64,000 nucleotides of DNA from contig CAYMVL010000034.1 of the NCBI GenBank assembly GCA_964394145.1, forward strand, positions 62,001 to 126,000, written 5' to 3'. This document shows, in pieces, positions 1 through 8,780 of the stretch. The notes beneath the pieces were generated by a model. It saw only the letters and a program-made list of their open reading frames with translations, ran no database searches and was not told where the DNA came from. The position numbers and the translations under genes were made by a program. Position 1 is the first letter of the stretch. Each line of letters opens with the position of its first letter. Source of the DNA: JAFGBN01 sp964394145 (lineage in GTDB: Bacteria; Chloroflexota; Dehalococcoidia; GIF9; AB-539-J10).

Positions 1-330
1 AGAATCGCCAGTGAGGCAGAGCACATTAGTGATACCTCTGGAATACGCCAGAAGGAGGTCGGCCTGCAGTGCCAGGCGATTTCGGTCACGGGTAGTCATC
101 TGAAACACAGGTTCGCCACCATGTTCCTTCACCAATAGACAGCCTCCCAGGGAAGGGAACCTCATCACCGAACTTTGATGGTCGGTGATGTTAATAGCGT
201 CAACCTTGTCCTTAAGCAATTCTATGTTATGAACCATCTCCGTTGTGTCTACTCCTTTTGGAGGTCCGACCTCTGCGGTCACCAAGAAATTACCTGAATC
301 AAGTTTTTCCTCAAATAGCGATTTGGCCAT
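1..330 (-). CDS. metF: Methylenetetrahydrofolate reductase, N-terminal part (cut by window edge)
   Basis: This is the first ~110 codons of a MetF-family flavoprotein that reduces methylene-THF to methyl-THF in the methyl branch of the Wood-Ljungdahl pathway or for methionine synthesis. Translation from the ATG at 330-328 begins MAKSLFEEKLDSGNFLVTAE and continues with the family signatures EVGPPKG, NITDHQS, FQMTTRDRNR and NVLCLTGDS, which build the start of the TIM barrel. A GGAGAAGG ribosome site lies just upstream, inside the end of metV, and the two genes overlap by about 20 bases, so they are probably translationally coupled. The remainder lies left of the window. The family call is firm. 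The physiological direction cannot be read from the sequence. Confidence 0.9.
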   Translation of the reverse strand, partial: MAKSLFEEKLDSGNFLVTAEVGPPKGVDTTEMVHNIELLKDKVDAINITDHQSSVMRFPSLGGCLLVKEHGGEPVFQMTTRDRNRLALQADLLLAYSRGITNVLCLTGDS

Positions 331-1006
331 TACCTTCTCCTAGAATGATATCGGCTTTGTTCACGATTCTTCTTGGTCTAGGAATGGGGCGAAAATTCTT
401 GGGGGGATAATATCGGCGCATCTTGTCCAACTGGCCTAATCTTTCCAACCTTTTGTAAATCAGGATCCAGACACAATCCATGTCCTTATTCACCTCACAT
501 TTGCCATTCTTGCTACCGGCGCAGGGCCCGTTGAGTATTCCTTTGGGACATCTGGTAATAGGGCAAATGCCACCAGTCTCAGCCAATATGCAATCGCCGC
601 AAGCAGAACATCGCTCATCCCAAACACCCCACTCTTTAGACGCACCCATGAAAGATGTATTAACCCCGGGCAGGGCAGGCGTATCCGGGAAACGCTCGGC
701 CAGCATCTGCACTCCAACGCCACAGCCGAGAGAAAGGATGGCATCTACCTCACTGACTTTGTCCTCCAGCACATCCAGAAATTCAAGATCACACTGCCGT
801 TTGATTGTGTATTCTGAAAAGCTATGGGCTTCACTTACACCTCTAGCCTGGGCAACTCTGAAGGCCCTGTGAAGCAGCGAGACCTCCCTCTCGCCTCCGG
901 CGTTACAGACTGTCGTGCAGGTGCCACAACCAAGGATAAGCACCTTCTCATAAGGGGCGATAAGGTGTAGCATTTCCTGTAAAGGTTTTTGCTGTGCCAC
1001 TATCAA
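311..1006 (-). CDS. metV: MetV-type zinc/Fe-S subunit of methylenetetrahydrofolate reductase
   Basis: 231 residues matching the MTHFR C-terminal family (MetV), the small partner of MetF in acetogens. An N-terminal Rossmann-like region carries the Cys motif LGCGTCTTVC (about residues 26-35). The C-terminal half has the clustered cysteines CSACGDC, CPITRCPKG, GPCAG and CEV typical of the family. The start is a TTG at 1006, preceded by an AGGAGGTGA ribosome site six bases upstream, which strongly supports it. It overlaps the stop of the upstream oxidoreductase and the start of metF, so all three are one operon. MetV is thought to link MetF to a further electron donor. Here the adjacent fusion protein is the obvious candidate. 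Confidence 0.88.
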   Translation of the reverse strand: MIVAQQKPLQEMLHLIAPYEKVLILGCGTCTTVCNAGGEREVSLLHRAFRVAQARGVSEAHSFSEYTIKRQCDLEFLDVLEDKVSEVDAILSLGCGVGVQMLAERFPDTPALPGVNTSFMGASKEWGVWDERCSACGDCILAETGGICPITRCPKGILNGPCAGSKNGKCEVNKDMDCVWILIYKRLERLGQLDKMRRYYPPKNFRPIPRPRRIVNKADIILGEGNGQIAI

Positions 1007-3186
1007 GATTTCACCTCCTGACTTATTACTGAGGCCAAATGTAGCTCACCTATTTGTTTGGTAAATTCGTCCAAGGCATTGGCGAAATCCGGTTCATTGG
1101 CATACAGATTGAAAGCTCGCAGCCGTTCAGGCTCAATGCCAATCTGGGCTAATAGCTTCTTGGCCTTTTCCAGCCGCTGTAGAGCCCAGAAGGCTGTATT
1201 CTGCCTGGCACACTGTTCTTCCCCGCAACCGGCAATAAAGACGCCTGCGGCGCCCATCTCGAAGGCGCGCAATATATGCTCAGTTTCTATCTTAGCAACA
1301 CACAAGACAGGCACTATCGAGATGCCTAACTTAGGCTCTCTCCACAGGCCGGCCAGCGCACCGGTGCCATAGAGCCCGTATTGGCAGCAAAAACCAATAA
1401 TCAGTGGCTTGACCTTGGTGGACTCTGCAAACTTAAGAAGCTGAGCTAGACCTTCGTCTACATGCTGTCTATCTTGTGGCTTGCGCAGGACTATAGCCTT
1501 GGCGGGACATTCAGCGGCGCATATGCCGCAAGCCTGGCATTGGTCGGCAGGTATTTGAACGGTGCCACTGCCATCCAAGTATGGCACATCATAAGGGCAG
1601 ATCCGTAAGCAGGTGAGACATGTGGCACACTTATCCGGGAACAGAATCTCGGCGCCCATTCCGCACCTCAGACATCTCCTGGCTTCACTGACGGCAACTC
1701 CCCAATCATAGACCAGCTCCACCGGTTCAAATTCTCTTGCCCTTTCTTCAGCTGGAAGTACGGGAGGCTCGAGGCGGCTGAGCTTCCTTATCGACTCTAC
1801 AGTCTTAGGTAGAAGGTTACCTACCAGGGTTTCTTTTTCGCCCTTGGCGACTAACGGGTACCTGTGTTGTAGATACTCATCAATGCGAAGAGCAGCCTGC
1901 TTACCTGTGGCCAGTGCCTGGACCACCGTCGCTGGCCCGGTGACAGCATCGCCTCCGGCGAAAACGCCCTCCCGATTTGTGGTGAGAGTGACCGGGTCAA
2001 CTAAAATAGTGCTGCCTCTGCCGATGCGGAGACGGAAATCATCTGGAATTTGAGGAGCTTGGCCGATAGCTGTAATCAAAGTATCAAAGTCCATGCTGAA
2101 TTCGCTATCCTTGATGGGCACCGGCCGACGCCGCCCGCTGGGATCTGGCGCGCCGAGCTCCATGCGCAAGCAGGTCAATTTCAACTTTGCATCGCTGCGT
2201 TCTATTTTAGTGGGTGTTACCAGGAATAGAATTTCTACTCCTTCGTCCTGTGCCTGTTCTACTTCTGATGGACTCGCCGGCATTTCCTCCTGACCGCGGC
2301 GGTAGAGCAGCGTTACATCTTCTGCGCCCAGCCTAAGTGCGGTACGCCCGGCATCAATCGCTACATCGCCTCCGCCTACCACAGCAACCCTATCACCGAT
2401 ATGTGGCTTAAAACCCAGATTTGCCTCACGGAGAAAAGTCGCCCCATCCACCACTCCTGGATTCTCCTCCCCTTCTATTCCTAACCTGAGACCTTGGTGA
2501 GCACCAACGGTTATAAAAGCAGCCTCGTAACCCATTTGGAAAAGCAGGTCCAGGGATACTACCGAGGTGCTTGTCTCAATCTTCACCCCCATCTTAATCA
2601 ACCTGTGGACCTCGGTATCAAGCACTTCTCGGGGAAGACGGTACTTAGGTATGCCTACTCGCAACATACCCCCCACTTCGGAATGGGCTTCAAAAATTGT
2701 CACAGGGTAGCTTAGACTTCTCAGATAGTAGGCAGCAGATAACCCTGCTGGACCGGATCCCACTATCGCCACTCTGTTCCCGTGCCTGTTCTCGCCTTCA
2801 ATTTGTATCATTCTATCGCCGCCGAATTCCACTGCGAATCTCTTCAATGCTCTTATTGCTATCGGCTTATCTACCTGACCACGTCTGCAGGCAGTCTCAC
2901 AAGGAGCAGTACATACGTGAGCGCAGATTGACGGGAACGGGTTAGTCTCCCTTATGACTTGTAAAGCCTCCATTATTCTCCCCTGAGCAATCAAGTCAAC
3001 ATATTCTCTAATTTCCATATGCAAAGGGCATGCTGCTTGGCAAGGTGGTATAAGAGTATGGTCAAAAGAGCTTTCCCTGGCACCGTTTGGACACATGGAC
3101 TTTCCCTCTGATTGGATATGGTTTTTGTCTCTTATAGGTATATAGTAATTCGAGTAATGTGGAACAGTAAGAGGGATCTCCCTCAA
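1003..3186 (-). CDS. FAD/Fe-S oxidoreductase with C-terminal MvhD domain (GltD-MvhD fusion)
   Basis: 727 residues in four parts. Residues ~46-120 are a GltD-type N-terminal 4Fe-4S domain (PPCQAACPLH, CAHVCTAPCETAC). Residues ~130-450 are a pyridine-nucleotide/FAD domain (VGSGPAGLSAAYYL, VGGGDVAIDAGRTA). Residues ~500-570 hold two ferredoxin clusters (CATCLTCLRICP, CQACGICAAECP). Residues ~595-700 are an MvhD/FlpD iron-sulfur domain (IGFCCQYG, CGEEQCARQ). It probably moves electrons between NAD(P)H, ferredoxin and the MetF-MetV reductase encoded next, like the HdrABC-MvhD partners of some acetogen MetFV enzymes. That role is inferred from context. The start is TTG at 3186. An ATG at 3096 behind GAGGGAA is an alternative. 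Confidence 0.85.
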   Translation of the reverse strand: MREIPLTVPHYSNYYIPIRDKNHIQSEGKSMCPNGARESSFDHTLIPPCQAACPLHMEIREYVDLIAQGRIMEALQVIRETNPFPSICAHVCTAPCETACRRGQVDKPIAIRALKRFAVEFGGDRMIQIEGENRHGNRVAIVGSGPAGLSAAYYLRSLSYPVTIFEAHSEVGGMLRVGIPKYRLPREVLDTEVHRLIKMGVKIETSTSVVSLDLLFQMGYEAAFITVGAHQGLRLGIEGEENPGVVDGATFLREANLGFKPHIGDRVAVVGGGDVAIDAGRTALRLGAEDVTLLYRRGQEEMPASPSEVEQAQDEGVEILFLVTPTKIERSDAKLKLTCLRMELGAPDPSGRRRPVPIKDSEFSMDFDTLITAIGQAPQIPDDFRLRIGRGSTILVDPVTLTTNREGVFAGGDAVTGPATVVQALATGKQAALRIDEYLQHRYPLVAKGEKETLVGNLLPKTVESIRKLSRLEPPVLPAEERAREFEPVELVYDWGVAVSEARRCLRCGMGAEILFPDKCATCLTCLRICPYDVPYLDGSGTVQIPADQCQACGICAAECPAKAIVLRKPQDRQHVDEGLAQLLKFAESTKVKPLIIGFCCQYGLYGTGALAGLWREPKLGISIVPVLCVAKIETEHILRAFEMGAAGVFIAGCGEEQCARQNTAFWALQRLEKAKKLLAQIGIEPERLRAFNLYANEPDFANALDEFTKQIGELHLASVISQEVKS

Positions 3187-3278
3187 TATGTATGGTTTTA
3201 ACGCTTGAATTCTTTGAATTACCCCCCTGTTTTAGGGAGGCGAAAATCCGGAGGATTCGGCAAATTCGGTTTGCATTA

Positions 3279-3935
3279 TTAGATGGTTATGATGCCTTTG
3301 CGTATGGCATATTTGATGAGGTCGGTCTTATTGTGGACATCAAGCTTGGCCATCAAATTGGTCTTGTGTCCCTCCACAGTCTTGGGACTGAGGACCAGTA
3401 TGTCCGCTATCTCCTTGGTGGTATATCCTTCAACAAGTAACTTGAGGACCTCCCTTTCTCTGCCTGTCAGTTGTTCGTATGAGTCATTCCTTCCGCGCAT
3501 TGGAGCTCCCAATTGATAGTCCTCAATGAAGGCCTTTGCTGCCACGGGGGAAAGAAAAGAATGCCCCTGGTGAACAGCTCGAATACCTGAGGCAAGCTCG
3601 GAAGAAGCTGCAGCTTTGCTGATGAAGCCTTGCGCTCCTGCTTCGATAATGGGGAAAATATATTCCTTTTCAGCATATTGGGTTAGCACCAGCACCTTCG
3701 TCCTGGGGAATTCCTTGGCTATTTTCCGCGTCGCCTCTAGGCCATCCATAATAGGCATGGCTATGTCCATAAGCACCACGTCAGGGGCCAGTTGCCTAAC
3801 CTTATCCACCGCCTCCTTGCCATTTGCTGCTTCATCAACCACTTCGATATCTGCAGCCAGAGCTAGCAGAGCGCAGACGCCGTCCCTCACGACGGTGTGG
3901 TCATCAACCACCAGTACCCTTATCTTCTGCATCAA
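3279..3935 (-). CDS. NarL/LuxR-family response regulator
   Basis: 218 residues. The receiver domain (1-120) has the acidic pair DD at 11-12, the phosphoacceptor D57 in VVLMDIAMP, and the conserved Lys in ISKAAASS. The C-terminal LuxR helix-turn-helix reads LTGREREVLKLLVEG followed by TTKEIADILVLSPKTVEGHK. It is therefore a DNA-binding transcription factor. It overlaps the end of the sensor kinase gene by 32 bases, giving a classic two-component pair. The oxidoreductase-metV-metF operon begins 92 bases after its stop on the same strand, so that operon is a likely target or even part of the same transcript. Confidence 0.95.
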   Translation of the reverse strand: MMQKIRVLVVDDHTVVRDGVCALLALAADIEVVDEAANGKEAVDKVRQLAPDVVLMDIAMPIMDGLEATRKIAKEFPRTKVLVLTQYAEKEYIFPIIEAGAQGFISKAAASSELASGIRAVHQGHSFLSPVAAKAFIEDYQLGAPMRGRNDSYEQLTGREREVLKLLVEGYTTKEIADILVLSPKTVEGHKTNLMAKLDVHNKTDLIKYAIRKGIITI

Positions 3936-5532
3936 CTGTGCTCCTGACTATCGGAATCGTGGCGATAATCTTGGTCCCTTTCCCGGGCTGGGAATCAATA
4001 GAACAGATGCCACCTACTAATTTCACACGTTCCTTCATGCCGTATAGGCCAGCACCACGGCCTCTTCTATCGATGCTCGTGATCTCGCTAACGTCAAATC
4101 CCTTGCCATCATCCTCAACGTGTAGGATACATTTATCCGCAGCGCATTCTATTCTAACAGCGGCATTTCTTGCCTCCGAATGTCTCAGGATGTTGCTCAT
4201 AGCCTCCTGGGTAATACGGAAAAGCGCCAGCTCACTCTCCGCCGGCAACCGTTGCTCCATCTTATGGAACGACGTTGATACATTGATGCCTTGAGAGTCG
4301 AGGTCAGCAGCAACGTGGCGAATAGCAGCAGGCAGTCCCAGTGTATCTAGCAAAGTTGGACGCAGCTCCCTTATAAGCTTGTTCACCTCGGTGCCTGCAT
4401 GCACAGCTATGGCCTGGGTCTTTTTCAGTATTTCCTTGATTTCAGCATCCTTGAACTGGCCCATCTCTATCATTTCGTTAACTGCCTGTAGGTTGAGAGT
4501 TAGGGCAGTTAGCTGCTGGCTCGTTTCATCATGTAGGTCTCTGGCGATTCTTTTCCGCTCCTGTTCCTGAACATTCAGAGCCTGCTGTAGCAGCATCTGA
4601 TATCTTTGATTCCCCTCGCTCAACTCCGTATTTAGCTTTGCCTGCTCTATAGCAGTGCCAAGCTGGCAGGCTATAGAGTTGAGTAGGTACATGTCATCGA
4701 GGGCGAATTTGCCAGCCGAGTGGCTGGCCACATTCATCACACCTACGACCCTCTCCTTTGCTTTTAGAGGAACGCTGATGAATCCCTTAAGACCCTCTGC
4801 ACTTATTAAAGCAGGAAATGCAACATCTGGATTTCTGGAGATATTCTCTAAGAGAGTCGGCTGGCCCGTTTGGGCCACTTTGCCGGCTATACCCTCACCG
4901 GTAGGGACGGATATTTCCGTGGCGTATTTGGCAGAGAGGCCACGGTGTACTTTATAGCACCACTTCTGTGTTTTCTCATCAAGGAGCAGTATCCCGCCAA
5001 CGCTGCCGCCAATAATTTGTAGCACAGTGTCCAGCGCTACGTTCAGTATAGCCTGCAGATTATCCAGGCCAGAGACGGCAGATGAGACGCGATTTATAGA
5101 GTCGAGGTGATAATGCCGCCTAAGAATCTCTCTTTCCAGCTCTCTTTCTGCGGTAACATCCCTTCTCAGTTCGACAACAGCATCGATAATGCCGTGGCTG
5201 TCTCTCAGCGGCCACATGCTGATTTTTACGTGCCTATCGCCGTAAGGATGAATTAGCGTTATTGGACTGCCATTTTGCAGCACCTTGCTCAGAGGGCATT
5301 CCCACAGAGGAGGGCCGCATGGTCTATCCCTGCCCTGCAATACATCATAACAGAGCTTATCAACAGGTGACTCAGTGTTGTCACATGAGTGGCATATAGC
5401 CGAGTTAACAAATCTTACCCGGTATTCGGTATCGATAATTATGAGCTTGTCTTCCAGCCTATCCGCAACGGGCTCCAGACTTTGAATGAAGTCCGTATGC
5501 TGAGAGGTTCTGCGACTTGCCCGCTCTCTCAT
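3904..5532 (-). CDS. Soluble sensor histidine kinase, Cys-rich PAS + GAF + HisKA_3
   Basis: 542 residues with no membrane segment, so a cytoplasmic sensor. An N-terminal PAS-like domain (~25-135) carries five cysteines, C47, C50, C61, C72 and C79, in the order CHSC...C...C...C. A GAF domain spans ~150-300. The HisKA_3 dimerisation helix holds the phosphoacceptor H334 (ARDLHDETSQQ), and an HATPase_c domain follows (DDGKGFD, GAGLYGMKERV). This is the NarX/NreB class, which pairs with NarL-type regulators such as the adjacent gene. The cysteine pattern could bind a metal, Fe-S cluster or haem and report redox state, but no ligand can be proven from sequence. The start at 5532 has no strong ribosome site. 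Confidence 0.92.
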   Translation of the reverse strand: MRERASRRTSQHTDFIQSLEPVADRLEDKLIIIDTEYRVRFVNSAICHSCDNTESPVDKLCYDVLQGRDRPCGPPLWECPLSKVLQNGSPITLIHPYGDRHVKISMWPLRDSHGIIDAVVELRRDVTAERELEREILRRHYHLDSINRVSSAVSGLDNLQAILNVALDTVLQIIGGSVGGILLLDEKTQKWCYKVHRGLSAKYATEISVPTGEGIAGKVAQTGQPTLLENISRNPDVAFPALISAEGLKGFISVPLKAKERVVGVMNVASHSAGKFALDDMYLLNSIACQLGTAIEQAKLNTELSEGNQRYQMLLQQALNVQEQERKRIARDLHDETSQQLTALTLNLQAVNEMIEMGQFKDAEIKEILKKTQAIAVHAGTEVNKLIRELRPTLLDTLGLPAAIRHVAADLDSQGINVSTSFHKMEQRLPAESELALFRITQEAMSNILRHSEARNAAVRIECAADKCILHVEDDGKGFDVSEITSIDRRGRGAGLYGMKERVKLVGGICSIDSQPGKGTKIIATIPIVRSTVDAEDKGTGG

Positions 5533-5816
5533 TTTCTATGTTTGGGATATAATTTCCTATCGCGCTGCCTGATTCCTTCTCCTTCTATAATAGCCTGTAT
5601 TTCCCAGTCATTCAAATCCAGTGTGGCTTACGGTTCAATCCCGTGTTCGGGCAATGCTTTGGCTCGAGATTTTCTTTTGTGGCATGTGCCGGTGCAGATG
5701 CGTATAAGCTGATTTACTTCTCAGGACAGCCTGAGGCCTTGCGAAGCACGCTGTCCTGCATATGCTGGCAGCTGATTGGGCCAGGCTATTGCTGCCTGGC
5801 TAATTTAGCTTTCCTT
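5533..5816. other. Intergenic region with two hairpins between divergent genes
   Basis: No gene is seen between the sensor kinase and the MFS transporter. The stretch holds two clear inverted repeats. One has 9-base arms, CAGGACAGC at 5722-5730 and GCTGTCCTG at 5750-5758. The second has 7-base arms at 5780-5786 and 5794-5800 (GCCAGGC/GCCTGGC) with a 7-base loop. Neither is followed by a strong T-run. They lie just upstream of the MFS promoter and could be operator or leader structures. A GGTTCAATCCC stretch at 5632 resembles a tRNA T-arm, but no acceptor or anticodon arms go with it. Confidence 0.4.
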
Positions 5817-5844
5817 TTGTGGAAGTAGCGGTATGTGATAATAT
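5817..5844 (+). promoter_or_regulatory. Putative sigma-70-like promoter of the MFS gene
   Basis: TTGTGG at 5817-5822 and TAATAT at 5839-5844 are separated by 16 bases and lie about 45 bases before the transporter start. The match is moderate and the assignment rests on sequence only. Confidence 0.35.
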
Positions 5845-5888
5845 AGTTCGCCTGTGCTATCAATGAAACATATCGAGGCAGCCTGCTT

Positions 5889-7136
5889 TTGAGCAAGGAC
5901 AGGCTTTTGCCCTCAAAAGGGGAGAAGCAGCCCCGTGTTTTCTATGGCTATTTTATCCTCCTGGCTTCTTTTGTTATCTTGATGGTAGTGTGGGGAGCCC
6001 ACTTCAGTTTTGGAGTGTTTTTCAAGCCTGTATTGAGCGAATTCGGCTGGACAAGGGCTGCGACCTCAGGTGTCTACTCGCTGACTCTTTTTCTCATTGG
6101 TCTATATGGCATCTTTTTTGGCAGGCTAAGCGATAGATTCGGACCCAGATTAGTGGCTACAGTCTGTGGCTTACTGATGGGCATCGGATACTTGCTTATG
6201 TCGCGGATTTGGCAAATCTGGCAGATGTATTTAATCTACGGTCTATTAATCAGTGTTGGAGTAGCAGGCACGTGGGTTCCGCTGCTATCCACTGTGACGA
6301 GATGGTTTGTCAAGAGAAGGGGGCTGGCAAGCGGTATTACTATGGCGGGGATAGGGGTTGGTGCTGCGATCATGCCACCGCTGGCAAACCAGCTGATCTC
6401 GAGCTACAGTTGGCGGACCTCTTATGTGATTATTGGACTAATCATTCTGGCACTGAGCGTCGTGCCTGCACAATTTCTGAGGCGTGACCCGAGTGAGAAA
6501 GGACTGCTGGCCTATGGAGCCGATTCAGTAAGCACGGCTAGCTCTGGCTCGGGAGTCCAGGGGTCTTCTCTTCGCGAAGCTCTTCGTGTTAGGCAATTCT
6601 GGATAATTCTTGTAATGTGCCTACTGGGCGGTATAGGAGTACATACTGTAATGGTACATATCGTTCCACATGCTACTGACATAGGAGTCGTGGCAACAGA
6701 TGCTGCCACTATTCTATCCGTTGTGGGCATTATGAGCATTGGCACAAAAATTGGAACTGGCGGCATTGCAGACAAGTCTGGAAGCAGGCGGGTCATGATT
6801 ATTGCATTCGTTCTGATGTCAGTGTCTTTCGTGGTGCTTCTCTTTGCCAGAGAGCTACCGGCGCTGTATCTAGCTGCAGCTATCTTTGCTGGCGCTTATG
6901 GAGGTTTTATTACGGCGCAGTCACCTATTGTAGCCGAGTTTTTTGGCCTGAGAGCCCACGGGGAGGTGTTCGGGATGGCTGTATTTGCCTTTCTAATTGG
7001 AGGTGCTACTGGCTCCCTTGCATCCGGTCGCATATTTGATGTCAGCGGCAGTTACTACTGGGCGTTTGTAGTCTGTGCCTCGCTGGGCGTAGCAGGTCTG
7101 GCCCTGTCACTATCACTAAAGAGTCGCCGTAAGTAA
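5889..7136 (+). CDS. MFS transporter (oxalate/formate or monocarboxylate-type)
   Basis: 415 residues with about twelve hydrophobic segments. The layout is the 6+6 helix fold of the major facilitator superfamily. The loop after helix 2 reads GRLSDRFGPR, matching the MFS G-x-L-(A/S)-D-(R/K)-x-G signature, and its counterpart in the second half is GGIADKSGSRR. Similarity is closest to the OFA/monocarboxylate group common in anaerobic Chloroflexota, so an organic-acid substrate is likely but unproven. The start is TTG at 5889, with GAGG at 5875. A nine-codon ORF from the ATG at 5863 ends over this TTG (TTTGA), which could couple translation. The gene stands alone and no substrate-specific neighbour is present. 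Confidence 0.88.
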   Translation: MSKDRLLPSKGEKQPRVFYGYFILLASFVILMVVWGAHFSFGVFFKPVLSEFGWTRAATSGVYSLTLFLIGLYGIFFGRLSDRFGPRLVATVCGLLMGIGYLLMSRIWQIWQMYLIYGLLISVGVAGTWVPLLSTVTRWFVKRRGLASGITMAGIGVGAAIMPPLANQLISSYSWRTSYVIIGLIILALSVVPAQFLRRDPSEKGLLAYGADSVSTASSGSGVQGSSLREALRVRQFWIILVMCLLGGIGVHTVMVHIVPHATDIGVVATDAATILSVVGIMSIGTKIGTGGIADKSGSRRVMIIAFVLMSVSFVVLLFARELPALYLAAAIFAGAYGGFITAQSPIVAEFFGLRAHGEVFGMAVFAFLIGGATGSLASGRIFDVSGSYYWAFVVCASLGVAGLALSLSLKSRRK

Positions 7137-7650
7137 CGATCGCTTGCTGCGGTTTCGCAGCTTTGGGGACAAGACCGCTAGGAGAGCTCGTCTGAGATAG
7201 GTGGGGGAGTTGGGTCGGGACGAGGTGAAAGACAGTTTCGAATACCATGAATGGGCATTATGTTAATGTTGTCAATATCTGTACCGCGCGCAACTGTTTC
7301 CGACTTATATAACATCTGTAACCACGATCTTAGAATTGAATAAGCCACGTTCTTCAATCGACAGCGACCTCGGTCCTATCATGTAGATGCTATCGCGATA
7401 TCTAGTATTTGCGAATTGTCCTTATAGTGGGACTATAGCTATGCTGAGTTCACCGATGACCTCCGGAGTAAATCCTAAGGTGTAGCAGTGATGTCAGCCA
7501 CTTTCATAACGCAACTCCTTTGTAGAATACAAATATAGTGATATCTCCTTGATGGCAATAAGGAAGTTGTTCAGGCTGTTAACGCTCTATAAGTTGCTCT
7601 ACCGGCAGTGAGAATAGGAGACAGTCGTTTCAAGCAATTCAATGTGGTAG
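7137..7650. other. Intergenic, nothing recognised
   Basis: About 510 bases between the convergent MFS and DegV genes. No ORF with coding character, no RNA gene and no strong terminator hairpin with a T-run was seen. Confidence 0.5.
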
Positions 7651-8490
7651 CTACTTCTTGTCTCCAAGTATAGCTACCAGGAGGAGGCCAGGACCTGTAT
7701 GTGTGCCAATTGCAGGAGTCATTTTCGACCGGTAGATTCGCTCCCTGGGAAATATAACGCCAAGTCGCTCTGCTAGTGCCTCCGCTTCGTCAGGGCAAGC
7801 AGTGTCTTCCACCGCCATTTCCTCGATGCTAGAGTAGCTCATAGCGAAGTTGTATAGACGCCTTACCGCCGCTGCTCTGGAATGAGTTCTGCCCTCGGGT
7901 TCAACCACACCGTTCCTCAGGGCAATTAGGGGATTTATCTTGAGTACCGAACCCAAAAAAGTCTGGGCCTTACCGATGCGGCCACCTCTCCGAAGATACT
8001 CCAGGGTATCGAAGGTGCACAGGAGGTCCACGCGGGGCATCGTCCCTTGAGCTACCTCCATAACCTCATTCAAGCTCGCGCCGGCCCGGGCTGCTTCAGC
8101 TGCCTTCATAACTATGAAGCCCTGTGCCATAGTAGCCCATCCGGAGTCAATCACTTCTACTCTGCATTTCTTTTTCATAAGTCCAACGCTCCGCTTTGCT
8201 ACCTCATAGGTGCCGCTAAGCTTGGAGGTAAGAGTTACGACAAGGATTTCATTCCCACCTTCAGCCAGATTATCATATGCCTCCGCAAAGGTTACGGGTG
8301 ATGGTACTGAAGTGCCGGGAGGAATCCTGCTCCGCTTCAGCCTGTCATAGAACTGCTCAACACTCATATCAATGCCGTCGCGGTAGACCTCTGTTCCGAA
8401 GCGAACAAGGATGGGAATTACCATTATCCCGAGCTCTTCGACCACGCCTCTTGGTAAATCGGAGACACTGTCAGTTAAGACTTTGACCAT
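7651..8490 (-). CDS. DegV family fatty-acid-binding protein (FakB-like)
   Basis: 279 residues, full length for DegV. The N-terminus TDSVSDLPRGVVEELG and the lipid-site motifs TSKLSGTYE, DTLEYLRRGGRIGKAQ and GTHTGPG are all present. DegV/FakB proteins hold a fatty acid whose carboxylate is phosphorylated by the kinase subunit FakA. A second DegV gene sits at 17686-18522 directly beside a FakA homologue, so this copy is probably an additional binding subunit with a different acyl preference. That pairing is inferred. It is a single gene with no operon partner. The ATG at 8490 is the first start after in-frame stops and begins MVKVLTDS, as expected for the family. Confidence 0.92.
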   Translation of the reverse strand: MVKVLTDSVSDLPRGVVEELGIMVIPILVRFGTEVYRDGIDMSVEQFYDRLKRSRIPPGTSVPSPVTFAEAYDNLAEGGNEILVVTLTSKLSGTYEVAKRSVGLMKKKCRVEVIDSGWATMAQGFIVMKAAEAARAGASLNEVMEVAQGTMPRVDLLCTFDTLEYLRRGGRIGKAQTFLGSVLKINPLIALRNGVVEPEGRTHSRAAAVRRLYNFAMSYSSIEEMAVEDTACPDEAEALAERLGVIFPRERIYRSKMTPAIGTHTGPGLLLVAILGDKK

Positions 8491-8594
8491 CTATATTCGC
8501 CAGTAGTTGCTTTAGGCTGTATTCTATACGGTTGTTATGCTGATAACAATGCTCCAGGCTGCAAGAATCGCTGTAACATTGAATGATAGTAAGG

Positions 8595-8780
8595 GACTCA
8601 AAGCAGTGAGCAGCAGGAGGTTGGAGAAGGGGCTGATGCACCATTCAGACCGCGGCAAAGTCAGTACTGCAGTTATAAATATCAGGGCCTCTTAAGGCAG
8701 AGGGAAGCAATTGAAGACATAACAGAATATATTGAGATATTTCACAACTGGCAGCGGCGGCATGTTAAACTGGGATTCGC
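8595..8780 (+). pseudogene. IS3-family transposase remnant (OrfB C-terminal fragments)
   Basis: Conceptual translation of 8595-8700 gives KGLMHHSDRGKVST, the family's GLIHHSDRGSQY block with its preceding helix, and then a stop. A second fragment at ~8701-8778 reads REAIEDITEYIEIFHNWQRR and HVKLGF, which matches the C-terminal end of IS3/IS150 OrfB. The segment between them, which should hold SMS-x(4)-DNA and the catalytic Glu, is missing. No terminal repeats or OrfA were found. It is a long-dead insertion sequence. Confidence 0.75.

Noticed and set aside
5600..5665. tRNA gene (GGTTCAATCCC resembles a T-arm)
   Set aside because: No matching acceptor stem, D-arm or anticodon arm lies at the right distances.
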